Positions 54,629 through 63,438 are shown, counted from the stretch's first letter. The stretch is 64,000 nucleotides of DNA from Bacteroidales bacterium (GCA_014800895.1 JAAVFG010000037.1:1-64000), one strand, 5' to 3'. Translations and numbers: made by a program. The notes: a model not told the origin generated them from the sequence alone.

Positions 54629-55578
54629 TAATCTTTAATCCTTTTTTCTACAATTTCTATGAGAGGCTTGACAATCTTCTCAAGACGCTCACTATTGCGC
54701 AGCTTCTCTTTAATAGGAGGGAGAGCATCGTATCCGTACTTCACTCCTGCTATCATCATTCCGAGAGCCGCATTTGTATCGGCATCGCCCCCCGCGTTTA
54801 CCAGACGTAACAGAATCTCTTCCGGGCTATTGCAGTGCCAAATGGTCCATAACACTATTCCGAGTGTCTTGCGGGTATACCATAGAGTCTCCTCGTCATC
54901 AATATGGAAGTCATCAAAATTTCCATCCTTAGCCATCTTTATGAAAGGCACGACTCTGCTGTCAATTTGATTGGCGATCTCTATGATATCATCGTATGAA
55001 GGCTCGTGACCTTCATAGATGAGAGTCTTTATATACAGGGACGCTATAGTGGTAGTGGCAAGGCAACGGCTGTCATCGTGCGTGATCTCCACCAATCTTC
55101 GGGTAAGCTCCGTAAGAGGAGTCTCCTTATCAGCAAGCAGACCGATGATAAGCGACCGGAGCAACGCCTCATTGGAGGCCTCGGCAAGGTGATGGGATCT
55201 CCATGCCTTATGGCAGACTACTATGGGATTGTCAGCCCATCCCTCTGCATTGAATACCATCCGATAGGGAGTGGCGAGATCATCCGGATCTTCATGATAC
55301 CATTCAAGCAGCGATAGACATACTTTCTTGATATCGATTTTTCCCCCATCCTTTACGATTGGTTCAAGCATCCGGAGGATTATTTCAGTGTCATTGGTCC
55401 ATTCGCCGGGAGTATAAAGCGAACGGTGCATATCTCTGATAAACTGGCTGAAGTCGGTGAGTCCCTGGGGATAGTATGATTTCACTTCACGGTGCGTCAT
55501 AAACTCTGTGCCCAAACCGAGAGCATCTCCGAGCGCCATGCCATACATCGCCCCTTTTATTCTATCGCTGACAGTCAT
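54628..55578 (-). CDS. ADP-ribosylglycohydrolase-family protein
   Basis: The 316-residue all-helical protein has DraG-family motifs: GMALGDALGLGTEF at the start, GEWTNDTEIILRML and the C-terminal GGDADTNAALGMMIAG. These enzymes remove ADP-ribose from proteins or metabolites using two metal ions. The usual TDDT motif reads TNDT here (Asn62), so one metal ligand is changed. The substrate is unknown. It has its own promoter at 55719-55688 and a leader of about 105 nt with an imperfect hairpin (55625-55666). It is coupled to menA downstream. Confidence 0.85.
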   Translation of the reverse strand: MTVSDRIKGAMYGMALGDALGLGTEFMTHREVKSYYPQGLTDFSQFIRDMHRSLYTPGEWTNDTEIILRMLEPIVKDGGKIDIKKVCLSLLEWYHEDPDDLATPYRMVFNAEGWADNPIVVCHKAWRSHHLAEASNEALLRSLIIGLLADKETPLTELTRRLVEITHDDSRCLATTTIASLYIKTLIYEGHEPSYDDIIEIANQIDSRVVPFIKMAKDGNFDDFHIDDEETLWYTRKTLGIVLWTIWHCNSPEEILLRLVNAGGDADTNAALGMMIAGVKYGYDALPPIKEKLRNSERLEKIVKPLIEIVEKRIKD

Positions 55579-55687
55579 AATACACTAAAATTTTAAAAAG
55601 AAAGAAGATTTTTGCTATTGGAATCGTATGCTTTACCGACAGCTGTCTCTATCGGAAAAGTATCGTGACAGTATAGTTTAGTTTCCA

Positions 55688-55719
55688 CAAATATATATAA
55701 AATTAAGGAGATAACCAAA
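55688..55719 (-). promoter_or_regulatory. Bacteroidetes-type promoter of the ADP-ribosylglycohydrolase-menA unit
   Basis: Minus-strand TTTG (55719-55716), 20 nt, TATATTTG (55695-55688): exact match. It lies just after the tadA stop. The start would be near 55684. Confidence 0.75.
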
Positions 55720-55722
55720 AAA

Positions 55723-56184
55723 TTATCTCCTTAAACTACGGAAAAAATCCTGCATTATCTCCTTACATTCCTCCTCGAGCACTCCCGATTCTATAATAGT
55801 CTTGGGATGCAAGGCATTCCTCTGCGGGCGAAGCCATGAGAAATAGCCCCGTTTGATATCCGGAGCGCCATAAACTATTCTCCCTATATGGCTCCAGCCC
55901 AAGGCCCCGGCACACATCACACATGGCTCGACAGTAACATAGAGCGTACAGTCAGGAAGATATTTTCCTCCTAAATACTCCTCCGCGGCTGTCAAAGCCA
56001 ACATCTCGGCATGAGCCGTGACATCATGAAGTGTTTCGGTAAGGTTATGTCCTTTTCCTATCACTCTTTCATTCGCTACGATCACTGCGCCGATAGGTAC
56101 CTCCCCCTTTGCTGCCGCTTCCATCGCCTCAGCCAATGCCATGCGCATGAAACGTTCATCACGTTTTCTCTGTATCTCATTCAT
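55723..56184 (-). CDS. tadA: tRNA-specific adenosine deaminase-like nucleoside deaminase
   Basis: The 153-residue protein is of the zinc cytidine/adenosine deaminase fold. The zinc motif is HAEMLAL with the catalytic glutamate, and TVEPCVMCAGALGWSHI. TadA converts adenosine 34 of tRNA-Arg to inosine. The length and KRGYF near LRPQRNALHPKT fit TadA. It overlaps the end of ispH by 8 nt and is the last gene of the cmk-ispH-tadA operon. Guanine deaminase is the main alternative but has a different C-terminus. Confidence 0.88.
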   Translation of the reverse strand: MNEIQRKRDERFMRMALAEAMEAAAKGEVPIGAVIVANERVIGKGHNLTETLHDVTAHAEMLALTAAEEYLGGKYLPDCTLYVTVEPCVMCAGALGWSHIGRIVYGAPDIKRGYFSWLRPQRNALHPKTIIESGVLEEECKEIMQDFFRSLRR

Positions 56185-57073
56185 CTCTGTTCACTTTTGA
56201 TGATATCGTATCCGCGACCTGCTGCATCAGCCAGCGCGGAGTGGAGGTGGCGCCGCAGATACCGATTTTATCTGCTCCTTTCAGAGCCTCCATATCAAGG
56301 TCTGATTGATCGCTTACCATCTGGGTTTGGGGATTAACCTTCCGGCACTCTTCATACAGAACCTTGCCGTTTGAGCTCTTCTTGCCGCAGACAAACACCA
56401 CGGCATCATGTGCGGCGGCAAAAGCACGGAGTCCCTCCAGACGGTTGGCTACCTGACGGCAGATTGTGTCAAAATACTGAAAGTCGCCGATATTCTTACG
56501 TCTTTGTATCTCCTCCACGATATGCCGGAAACCGTCAAGTGATTTGGTAGTCTGTGAATACAGCAGTATGTCGCGCGAGAGGTCAAGGGAGTCAAGATCC
56601 TCCATTTTCTGAATCACTACCGCTTCCCCTTCGGTCTGTCCCACTAATCCATTGACCTCGGCATGTCCCTGTTTGCCATAGATTAGAAACAGAGGCATCT
56701 CCGATATCTCTCCGGAGGCGAGGCGCTGACGGTTTTCATCATACGCCTTCTTTATTCTCTTCTGCAGACGGAGCACGACGGGACATGTGGCATCGATTAC
56801 GGTAATGTTATTCCGGCTCATCCTCTGATATGTGGATGGCGGCTCACCGTGTGCCCGCAAGAGAACTGTGGCGTCATGAAGCGAGTCGAGCTCTTCGTGA
56901 GTGATCGTATCAAGACCGCGAAGGCGTAATCTCTCCACTTCTGAAGCGTTATGCACGATATCGCCGAGGCAATAGAGTCGTCCGGAACGTCCCAATTCAG
57001 CCTCCGCTTTCTCTATGGCTGTCACCACTCCGAAGCAGAATCCGGAATGATCGTCAATCTCAATTACTGCCAT
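56177..57073 (-). CDS. ispH: 4-hydroxy-3-methylbut-2-enyl diphosphate reductase (IspH)
   Basis: IspH makes isopentenyl and dimethylallyl diphosphate, the last step of the MEP pathway. The iron-sulfur cysteines are in GFCFGVVTAIEKAE, in DATCPVVLRLQ and in FDTICRQVANRLEGL. Other conserved parts are YGKQGHAEVNGLVGQT and the C-terminal CGATSTPRWL. The 298-residue length is normal. It overlaps cmk by 14 nt and tadA by 8 nt. Dxr from the same pathway is encoded at 13910-15070. Confidence 0.96.
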   Translation of the reverse strand: MAVIEIDDHSGFCFGVVTAIEKAEAELGRSGRLYCLGDIVHNASEVERLRLRGLDTITHEELDSLHDATVLLRAHGEPPSTYQRMSRNNITVIDATCPVVLRLQKRIKKAYDENRQRLASGEISEMPLFLIYGKQGHAEVNGLVGQTEGEAVVIQKMEDLDSLDLSRDILLYSQTTKSLDGFRHIVEEIQRRKNIGDFQYFDTICRQVANRLEGLRAFAAAHDAVVFVCGKKSSNGKVLYEECRKVNPQTQMVSDQSDLDMEALKGADKIGICGATSTPRWLMQQVADTISSKVNRDE

Positions 57074-57755
57074 TGCTGATCTTCTGATAGAGGTCGAGCA
57101 GCCATGACATCTGCTCCGGGATAGTCATATGGTCATTGTCAAGAAGATGAGCATCATCTGCTTTTACCAGCGGCGACTCCTTGCGATGTGTGTCGATATA
57201 GTCGCGCTCCTTAATGTTGGCAAGCACGGCGGCGTAATCTGTCGGTTCGCCTTTCTCCGCCAACTCCTTGCAGCGGCGGTCAGCCCTGACTTCCGGAGAA
57301 GCGTCAACAAAGACTTTCATCTCGGCGTCGGGAAAGACGGTTGAGCCTATGTCCCTGCCATCCATCACTATACCTCTCTCTCTGCCGAATGACCGCTGAA
57401 GGTCAGTGAGACGATGTCTTACTTCGGGCACAGCCGCCACAGGAGAGACCATTCCGCTTACTTCCATGGAGCGGATCTCTTTCTCTACATCCTCGCCATT
57501 GAGAAGGGTATGCTGCCGTCCATCTTCGCCCGCTGCATTAAATGCAATCTCCACATCGGGGAGTGCCTTCACCAAAGCGGCGGCATCAAGCTGACCCTCC
57601 TTTATCATTCCGTTGCGGAGGGCATAAAGGGTCACGGCACGATACATTGCTCCGGAATCAACATAGACATAGCCGATGCGGGAGGCAAGGTCGCGCGCCA
57701 TTGTGGATTTGCCGGAGGAGGAATATCCATCTATAGCAATTATAATTTTTCTCAT
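57060..57755 (-). CDS. cmk: Cytidylate kinase
   Basis: Cmk phosphorylates CMP and dCMP. The P-loop is IAIDGYSSSGKSTMARDLA. The CMP-binding region includes YVDSGAMYRAVTLYALRNG, and the lid region includes VMDGRDIGSTVFPDAEMKVFVDASPEVRADRR. The 231-residue size is standard. A fusion of cmk and ispH is known in some bacteria; here the two are separate with a 14-nt overlap. It lies first in an operon downstream of a hairpin cluster. Confidence 0.95.
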   Translation of the reverse strand: MRKIIIAIDGYSSSGKSTMARDLASRIGYVYVDSGAMYRAVTLYALRNGMIKEGQLDAAALVKALPDVEIAFNAAGEDGRQHTLLNGEDVEKEIRSMEVSGMVSPVAAVPEVRHRLTDLQRSFGRERGIVMDGRDIGSTVFPDAEMKVFVDASPEVRADRRCKELAEKGEPTDYAAVLANIKERDYIDTHRKESPLVKADDAHLLDNDHMTIPEQMSWLLDLYQKISNGSN

Positions 57756-57786
57756 ATATAATATTTTTTATTGCGAAAATACTATC

Positions 57787-57927
57787 TTTTTCGGACACAT
57801 CCGGGTGCGTCCGAAAAAACAAAATATTCACCGTTTATGTAGGGACGTACCCCAGGTGCGTCCGCCCAATTATCCGGTATATATTAAAAACATTGCAGGG
57901 ACGCAATTTTGTATATCGCGTCCCTGC
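57787..57927. repeat. Cluster of three hairpins sharing GGACG arms between cmk and glgB
   Basis: Hairpin 1 (57787-57819) pairs TTTTTCGGAC with GTCCGAAAAA; hairpin 2 (57842-57864) pairs GGACGTACC with GGTGCGTCC; hairpin 3 (57895-57927) pairs GCAGGGACGC with GCGTCCCTGC. Each arm contains GGAC(G) or its complement. Hairpin 3 lies just after the glgB stop and may terminate it; hairpin 1 has T-runs on both sides. The shared arms suggest a family of repeats rather than one terminator. Confidence 0.65.
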
Positions 57928-57943
57928 AAAAATAGTAAAATTT

Positions 57944-60229
57944 TTATTCCGCCTCTTTATCGGCTTTCTTAGCCGCGGTCTTGCGGGTTGTGGTCTTCTT
58001 GGGAGCAGCCTCCTTCTTGGCGGTTGTCTTTTTAGCTGCCGGTTCTTTCTTTACGGTCTCTTTCTTGGCGGTAGTCTTGCGTGTCGTGGTTTTCTTCGGA
58101 GCGACCTCTTTCTCCTCGGCAACTTTCTTAACAGCGGTCTTGCGGGTGGTAGTCTTCTTAGCCTCTTTCTTTGGCTCGGCTGCCTTTGCTTTGGAGGCTG
58201 CCTTTTTAGGAGCGGGCTTTACAAAACGGAGCACCATCGCAGTGCGGGCAGGTATATATAGCTTGAGCCATCCTTTACCTGAAGGGGAGTAAAGAGGATC
58301 GGGTGTGGTGAAATGATGCACTTTGTCATCAATATTGTCATAACCTCCGAATTCATGACGGTCACTGTCGAGCACCACTTCATATTCTCCGGCGGGAGCC
58401 GGGAAACCATAGTCGGCAAACGAGCGGTTCGGGCTCCAGTTGAATACAAATACGAGATCGCCGCGACGGAAGGCGAGAATCTGGTCGTCATCCTTCTCCC
58501 AGAGTTTTTCCACGGGGAGCGACTGGAAGTTATACTGAGACGACACGGTCTCTACCATTGCATTGTCGAATGCATTGAGGAATTTATACTTCAAATCCTC
58601 ACGGTCAACGAGATCCCACTGGCGGCGGGCATATTTATAGCTCCAGCCATTACCCTCGCGCGGGAAGTCTATCCATTCGGGATGTCCGAATTCATTACCC
58701 ATGAAGTTAAGGTAGCCGCCGTTGATAGTGGCCAATGTGGCAAGACGGATCATCTTGTGGAGAGCCATACCGCGATCAACGGTGTAATTGTTATCGCCCA
58801 CCATCATATGCCAGTACATCTCCTTGTCGATAAGGCGGAAGATAATGGTCTTATCTCCCACGAGTGCCTGGTCATGGCTTTCGCAATAGCTGATGGTCTT
58901 TTCATCTGCACGGCGGTTGGTCAGCTCCCAGAAGATGGATGTCGGATGCCAGTCCTCATCTTTCTTCTCCTTTATCATCTTGATCCAATAGTCGGGAATA
59001 CCCATCGCCATACGATAGTCGAAGCCGATACCCCCCTCGTCAAATTTCAAAGCGAGTCCGGGCATGCCGCTCATCTCCTCGGCGATAGTGATTGCCTTGG
59101 GATTCACTTCATGGATGAGGATATTCGCCAGAGAGAGGTAGACGAGTGCGTTCGGATCCTGTCCGCCGTCATAATAATCGGCATATGTGCTGAAGGCTTT
59201 CCCTAACCCATGGTCGTAATATAGCATGGAGGTCACGCCGTCAAAGCGGAAACCGTCAAATTTATATTCCTCGAGCCAGAATTTGCAGTTGGAGAGGAGG
59301 AAATGTAGCACAGAGTTCTTGCCATAGTCGAAACATAGAGAATCCCAAGCCGGATGTTCGCGGCGGTGATCGCCATAGAAATAGAGGTCGTAGGAGCCGT
59401 CAAATCGACCGAGACCCTCCACCTCATTCTTCACTGCATGGCTATGCACGATATCCATGATCACTGCTATGCCACGCTCGTGTGCGTCATCTATAAGACG
59501 TTTCAGATCGTCGGGTGTGCCGAAACGTGAGGAGGCGGCATAAAATGAACTTACATGATAGCCGAATGAGCCGTAGTAAGGATGCTCCTGGATAGCCATT
59601 ATCTGGATAGCGTTATATCCATCCTTGGCGATACGGGGGAGAGTTTTGGTGCGGAACTCCTCGTAGCTTCCCACTTTCTCCTCATTCTGTGCCATACCGA
59701 TATGGCACTCATATATAAGAAGAGGCTTAGTGTCAGGAGTGAATTTCTTTATCTTGAATTCATAAGGATTTTCAGGGTTATACACCTGCGCGGAGAAGAT
59801 CTTGGTGTTCTCATCCTGCACCACGCGACGTGCATAAGCGGGTATTCTCTCGCCTGCGCCTCCGTTCCATTCTATCCATAATTTGAATAGGTCACCATTT
59901 TTGAGCGCATCCAAGGGGAATTTACCGATCCATGTTCCGTCATCCTCCTTTTTCAGAGAATAGGCGGGATCATTCTTCTGCCAGTCATTGAATGTGCCGA
60001 TGAGTGAAATGGCAGTGGCATTGGGGGCAAACTCACGGAATACCCAGTTTTTCTTCTCCTTGTGGAGACCGAAATAGTTATAGGCGTTTGCGAATTTCTT
60101 CAAAGAGCCGCCGGTATTGGCTGTCAATTCATCTTTCTTGCGTATCACATCCCAGTGACGACCTTCGATGGCTGGTGCGAAGGGTTCCAGCCACGGATCA
60201 TCTCTCAAGATTCCTAATTGCTTTTCCAT
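57944..60229 (-). CDS. glgB: 1,4-alpha-glucan branching enzyme with a histone-H1-like C-terminal tail
   Basis: The protein makes alpha-1,6 branches in glycogen. A CBM48-type N-terminal domain is followed by the TIM barrel, with the nucleophile Asp in FDGFRFDGVTSMLYYDHG, the acid/base Glu in TIAEEMSGMP and the third acid in SYCESHDQ. A beta domain follows, to about residue 670. Residues 671-761 are a lysine/alanine/threonine-rich tail with three copies of KKTTTRKT and many AKK or KKE units. No such tail is normal for GlgB. A shared frame to the end and a single stop support a real fusion rather than an error. It lies 13 bp after the DUF4435 gene. Confidence 0.92.
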   Translation of the reverse strand: MEKQLGILRDDPWLEPFAPAIEGRHWDVIRKKDELTANTGGSLKKFANAYNYFGLHKEKKNWVFREFAPNATAISLIGTFNDWQKNDPAYSLKKEDDGTWIGKFPLDALKNGDLFKLWIEWNGGAGERIPAYARRVVQDENTKIFSAQVYNPENPYEFKIKKFTPDTKPLLIYECHIGMAQNEEKVGSYEEFRTKTLPRIAKDGYNAIQIMAIQEHPYYGSFGYHVSSFYAASSRFGTPDDLKRLIDDAHERGIAVIMDIVHSHAVKNEVEGLGRFDGSYDLYFYGDHRREHPAWDSLCFDYGKNSVLHFLLSNCKFWLEEYKFDGFRFDGVTSMLYYDHGLGKAFSTYADYYDGGQDPNALVYLSLANILIHEVNPKAITIAEEMSGMPGLALKFDEGGIGFDYRMAMGIPDYWIKMIKEKKDEDWHPTSIFWELTNRRADEKTISYCESHDQALVGDKTIIFRLIDKEMYWHMMVGDNNYTVDRGMALHKMIRLATLATINGGYLNFMGNEFGHPEWIDFPREGNGWSYKYARRQWDLVDREDLKYKFLNAFDNAMVETVSSQYNFQSLPVEKLWEKDDDQILAFRRGDLVFVFNWSPNRSFADYGFPAPAGEYEVVLDSDRHEFGGYDNIDDKVHHFTTPDPLYSPSGKGWLKLYIPARTAMVLRFVKPAPKKAASKAKAAEPKKEAKKTTTRKTAVKKVAEEKEVAPKKTTTRKTTAKKETVKKEPAAKKTTAKKEAAPKKTTTRKTAAKKADKEAE

Positions 60230-60242
60230 ATCTTTTCTATTT

Positions 60243-61880
60243 TTATTTTAATTTTTTCTTTTCACTAATGTTTTGGTTAAGGGTCGTTTGCTTATCCGTA
60301 TCATTTTTATTATCGAGATGAAAACATCTCTGAATGGCTTCCCGAAGTTTAGCGGCATCCTCGGAATTATCTCTTAAAATATCCAGCACTCCTGAAATAT
60401 ACTCCTCTTTACTGCGATACCCCAACAACTGGTGAATACCGGAATCGGGCAACATCGGTTTATGGTTAAAGACCTGCAATATCCCCGGATAGTTCTCCCT
60501 CTTTATCATATCCAGGAATCGGCTGCGCAGTTCATTATAATGCTTGCGGGGCTGAAGTTTATAGATTAGAGTCTTGAGATGGGTTTCAAGTGCAGTGATG
60601 CATGTGAAACGCGCATCTATCTTACATTCCACCTCCCTCTTGACTCTATGCCTGACATGCTGGAGAGCCTGCGCATCGGCATGACGGCGAAACATATCAA
60701 TGATGGATTTCTTTATCTTGACAACAACTTTCTCGGGATTTTTCCCTTTACGCTTTGCCATAATACGCATCACCGGCTCCAACAGGAATATATTTTCAAT
60801 CTCCGCCACATCCGGCACCATTATCTCCTTATTGCGGAGATATGCCACTTCCGCTTCTGTGCGTCGGTCGCGGTCGATCAGACCGCGCGAGCGTAGATGA
60901 TGCATATATTTCAGGTCATTGAATGTCCGCGTGGTTTCAATCACCTTATTGCATGACCCAAGCGGGCGTACGATCCAGTCGGGAAACACCAGCTGATAGA
61001 GTTTGGCATCTATGCTATGATGAGAATCTCCTTCAATGAAAAGCACCGGTTTGCGGCTGCCTGCCAGTTCGACAAAGATCTCCTCGGAGAGCGGGGTCTC
61101 CTTCAATATCTGATAGTCCCATACCTTTTTAGCCGAGTCATAGCTCTTTACCCAGATGCAGGTATTGGTCATGCGCGACTGGACGAAATCAACATCCACG
61201 GAGTTGTAGATGAATGTGCAGTCGGGACGCATACGCTCTATTTTATTCCAGAAAGAGCCCATGATGGAAGGGTGAAGAAATAGGGTAGGGGAATCTATAA
61301 AAATTACGGCGTCCTGCATGGCAAACAATACCGCCGCAGTATAGAACAGTACCGTTTTCTCACCCTGACTCAGTCGGGAAATAGAGACGAGGTCATCACC
61401 CGAACCGGTGTCGAACATCAGAGTGCCCCGCTGAGGACGAATCCGTGAGCCGGGAAAAACCTTCTCCCATACTCCCTTTACCCTGTCTATCTTGGTGAGG
61501 GGAAGCTTGACATTCTTATTGCCGGAGAGATTCTCCTTAAACGTCAGAAGGGACTCCAATTCATCCACAAACAGCATATAGCTCAGTTTATCGAGACGGC
61601 TTACTGCTTCCCCTTTCATGTAATTTCTTTTCTCGCTCTCGATCCTATACAGATCATCTATGGAGCCGGGGAGAATATCATCCGAAGCGGGGAGCGAGGC
61701 GTCCAGTGCCGAGAGGACATAGGCGCGGTCGCCGCATAGTCTTACCATATCCTCCATGAAGAGAGACTTTCCGGCTCCGTTTCCTCCGATGATTGTGACG
61801 CGCCGGGTCTTCTCCGGAAGAGACTGGTCTATTCCGGAATTTTCCGCCGGTAGGGGTATGTCGTTATGGCGAGGAGACAT
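60243..61880 (-). CDS. AAA/OLD-like ATPase with TOPRIM-like (DUF4435) domain
   Basis: The 545-residue protein has an ABC-type ATPase half: Walker A GGNGAGKS at 32-39, signature LSQGEK at 170-175 and Walker B VIFIDSP at about 192-198. The second half has VLFIEGDSHHS (Glu283) and a DRD motif (Asp336/Asp338), the acidic set of TOPRIM nuclease domains as in OLD and DUF4435 proteins. A helical C-terminal region follows. OLD-type proteins are linked to phage defence in other bacteria; that role is inference here. It stands 13 bp upstream of glgB on the same strand, an odd pairing. Confidence 0.75.
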   Translation of the reverse strand: MSPRHNDIPLPAENSGIDQSLPEKTRRVTIIGGNGAGKSLFMEDMVRLCGDRAYVLSALDASLPASDDILPGSIDDLYRIESEKRNYMKGEAVSRLDKLSYMLFVDELESLLTFKENLSGNKNVKLPLTKIDRVKGVWEKVFPGSRIRPQRGTLMFDTGSGDDLVSISRLSQGEKTVLFYTAAVLFAMQDAVIFIDSPTLFLHPSIMGSFWNKIERMRPDCTFIYNSVDVDFVQSRMTNTCIWVKSYDSAKKVWDYQILKETPLSEEIFVELAGSRKPVLFIEGDSHHSIDAKLYQLVFPDWIVRPLGSCNKVIETTRTFNDLKYMHHLRSRGLIDRDRRTEAEVAYLRNKEIMVPDVAEIENIFLLEPVMRIMAKRKGKNPEKVVVKIKKSIIDMFRRHADAQALQHVRHRVKREVECKIDARFTCITALETHLKTLIYKLQPRKHYNELRSRFLDMIKRENYPGILQVFNHKPMLPDSGIHQLLGYRSKEEYISGVLDILRDNSEDAAKLREAIQRCFHLDNKNDTDKQTTLNQNISEKKKLK

Positions 61881-61920
61881 ATAAATATAATTTCTATGCC
61901 GTAAATTTAGTAATAATTCT

Positions 61921-61928
61921 TAACTTTG
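61921..61928 (+). promoter_or_regulatory. -7 element upstream of ribE
   Basis: TAACTTTG, an exact -7 match. No TTTG at the right distance, so only the -7 is called. The start would be near 61932, about 43 nt before the ATG. Confidence 0.5.
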
Positions 61929-61974
61929 CAATACAGATGTGTTATAAAACAAATTAAAAATCCGATATAATAAT

Positions 61975-62577
61975 ATGTTTTCAGGAATTGTAGAGTCTAC
62001 TGCGGAAGTGGTAGGACTGAGAGAAGATAAGGAAAACCTCCATATCACTATGCGTGCTTCCTTTGCGGATGAGCTGAAAATCGATCAGAGCGTGGCTCAT
62101 AATGGGGTCTGTCTTACTGTCGTGGATCTTCCGGGCGACGATACCTATACCGTGACTGCAATCAAGGAGACCCTTGACCGCTCCAATCTGGGAGATCTGA
62201 AGATAGGGGATCTTGTCAATCTTGAGCGTAGCATGAAGATGGATGGCAGACTTGACGGTCATATCGTGCAGGGGCATGTGGATACGACTGCTGTATGTGA
62301 AGATGTCAGGGAGGCTGACGGCAGCTGGTATTATACTTTCCGTTACAATGTCTCCCCGGAGATGGCGCGTCGTGGCTACATGACAGTCGACAAGGGGTCG
62401 GTGACTGTGAATGGCGTCAGCCTGACAGTGGTAGAGCCTACTGACGATAGTTTCAAAGTGGCTATCATCCCCTATACCCATGATAATACAAATTTCCATC
62501 GTATAGAAAAAGGGAGCCGTGTGAATCTTGAATTTGATATCCTCGGCAAATATCTCGCCCGCCTGGCGAGCCTCTGA
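61975..62577 (+). CDS. ribE: Riboflavin synthase alpha subunit
   Basis: The enzyme makes riboflavin from two molecules of 6,7-dimethyl-8-ribityllumazine. It has 200 residues in two lumazine-binding halves, one starting MFSGIVESTAEV and the other near DGHIVQGHVDTTA. Each half carries the typical SVAHNGVCLTVVD or GSVTVNGVSLTVVE segment. It is a single-gene unit followed by a strong terminator. No FMN riboswitch is seen in its short leader, so regulation by one is unlikely. Confidence 0.96.
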   Translation: MFSGIVESTAEVVGLREDKENLHITMRASFADELKIDQSVAHNGVCLTVVDLPGDDTYTVTAIKETLDRSNLGDLKIGDLVNLERSMKMDGRLDGHIVQGHVDTTAVCEDVREADGSWYYTFRYNVSPEMARRGYMTVDKGSVTVNGVSLTVVEPTDDSFKVAIIPYTHDNTNFHRIEKGSRVNLEFDILGKYLARLASL

Positions 62578-62624
62578 TAATTCGCTTCCATCAGGAGCTG
62601 CCCGCTCCCGATGTCAGCAAAAAT

Positions 62625-62658
62625 AATGGCGTCCGGATTTGATCCGGGCGCCATTTCT
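62625..62658 (+). terminator. Terminator of ribE
   Basis: AATGGCGTCCGGAT pairs with ATCCGGGCGCCATT (one G-T wobble) around a 3-nt loop, followed by TCTAT. It lies 48 bp after the ribE stop. Confidence 0.85.
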
Positions 62659-62763
62659 ATAATCTTGCAGAGCTCTTCCCGTAGGAAGCCTTGGCTCAAA
62701 GCTTATTCGTTGTCGCGAAGCTGTTACCGCCTGAGGCTGTGCCTCAATTTAAGGGCAGTTGTC

Positions 62764-63438
62764 TTAGTTAAGGCTCATCTTGAATCCGACGCAAAGCCCG
62801 TCGTAAGAATTGAGGATGGCTGTAAGCGCCTGCACGGTCTTGAGATTGGTGATTTTTCCTACGGTGGTAAGAAGAGTCATCATCTTTGTAGCGTCAAACA
62901 TTACATCCATAGAGCGTGAAGTCTTCTGGATATATGTCTTCATCCCTCCGAGCTTTATCTTGCCGAAAGCCTTGAAATTGAAGTTGAATACTCCTTTCTC
63001 CCCGGTCTCGGTGATTGTGCCTTTCAATTTTATTTTCTTAACGGTGAGGGTGAAATTGCCCTGATCATCTATCTCAAGGGTAGCGTTATTCAGACCATAC
63101 TGCTTGTAGTAGGGGTCGAGTTTTGACTCTATGGCGGCAGATGCTGCCACGCCTCCCGCTTTCTTAAGGAAGTTATCTCCCTGGAAAGCTACTGCCGGAC
63201 CTGATGAGATCCAGTTACCTTTCAAATCAGCAACCTTGATATTGGAGCTTGAGAAGACACCCTCGAGAAGATTGCCTAATGTGCCTCCAATACCTGAAGA
63301 GCTTTTTGAGGCGGTCGTATCAGTGGTCTGCTTGTTGCCTATTTTGTTGAGGAGATCGGAAATAGACTGGGCATTTGCGAAATTAGTGCCCGCCACAAGG
63401 ATTAACATGCTTGCGAGGAGGAATTTGATTTTCTTCAT
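62764..63438 (-). CDS. DUF4923/lipocalin-like secreted protein
   Basis: The 224-residue protein has a signal peptide (LLASMLILVAGTNFANAQS) and a serine/threonine linker. A region follows with LLEGVFSSSNIKVADLKGNW, typical of DUF4923 proteins in Bacteroidales. The C-terminal half is rich in beta-strands (ATLEIDDQGNFTLTVKKIKLKGTITETG) and looks lipocalin-like. No cysteine follows the signal, so it is probably periplasmic rather than lipidated. The function of the family is unknown. It lies alone between convergent ribE and the divergent lipoprotein gene. Confidence 0.75.
   Translation of the reverse strand: MKKIKFLLASMLILVAGTNFANAQSISDLLNKIGNKQTTDTTASKSSSGIGGTLGNLLEGVFSSSNIKVADLKGNWISSGPAVAFQGDNFLKKAGGVAASAAIESKLDPYYKQYGLNNATLEIDDQGNFTLTVKKIKLKGTITETGEKGVFNFNFKAFGKIKLGGMKTYIQKTSRSMDVMFDATKMMTLLTTVGKITNLKTVQALTAILNSYDGLCVGFKMSLN

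Noticed and set aside
58313-59206. A 297-residue open frame on the plus strand
   Set aside because: It is antisense to the middle of glgB, whose catalytic motifs are clear. It has no family motif or promoter, so it is a shadow frame.
61932-61974. FMN riboswitch before ribE
   Set aside because: The leader is only about 43 nt long and lacks the conserved elements of the riboswitch, which needs well over 100 nt.
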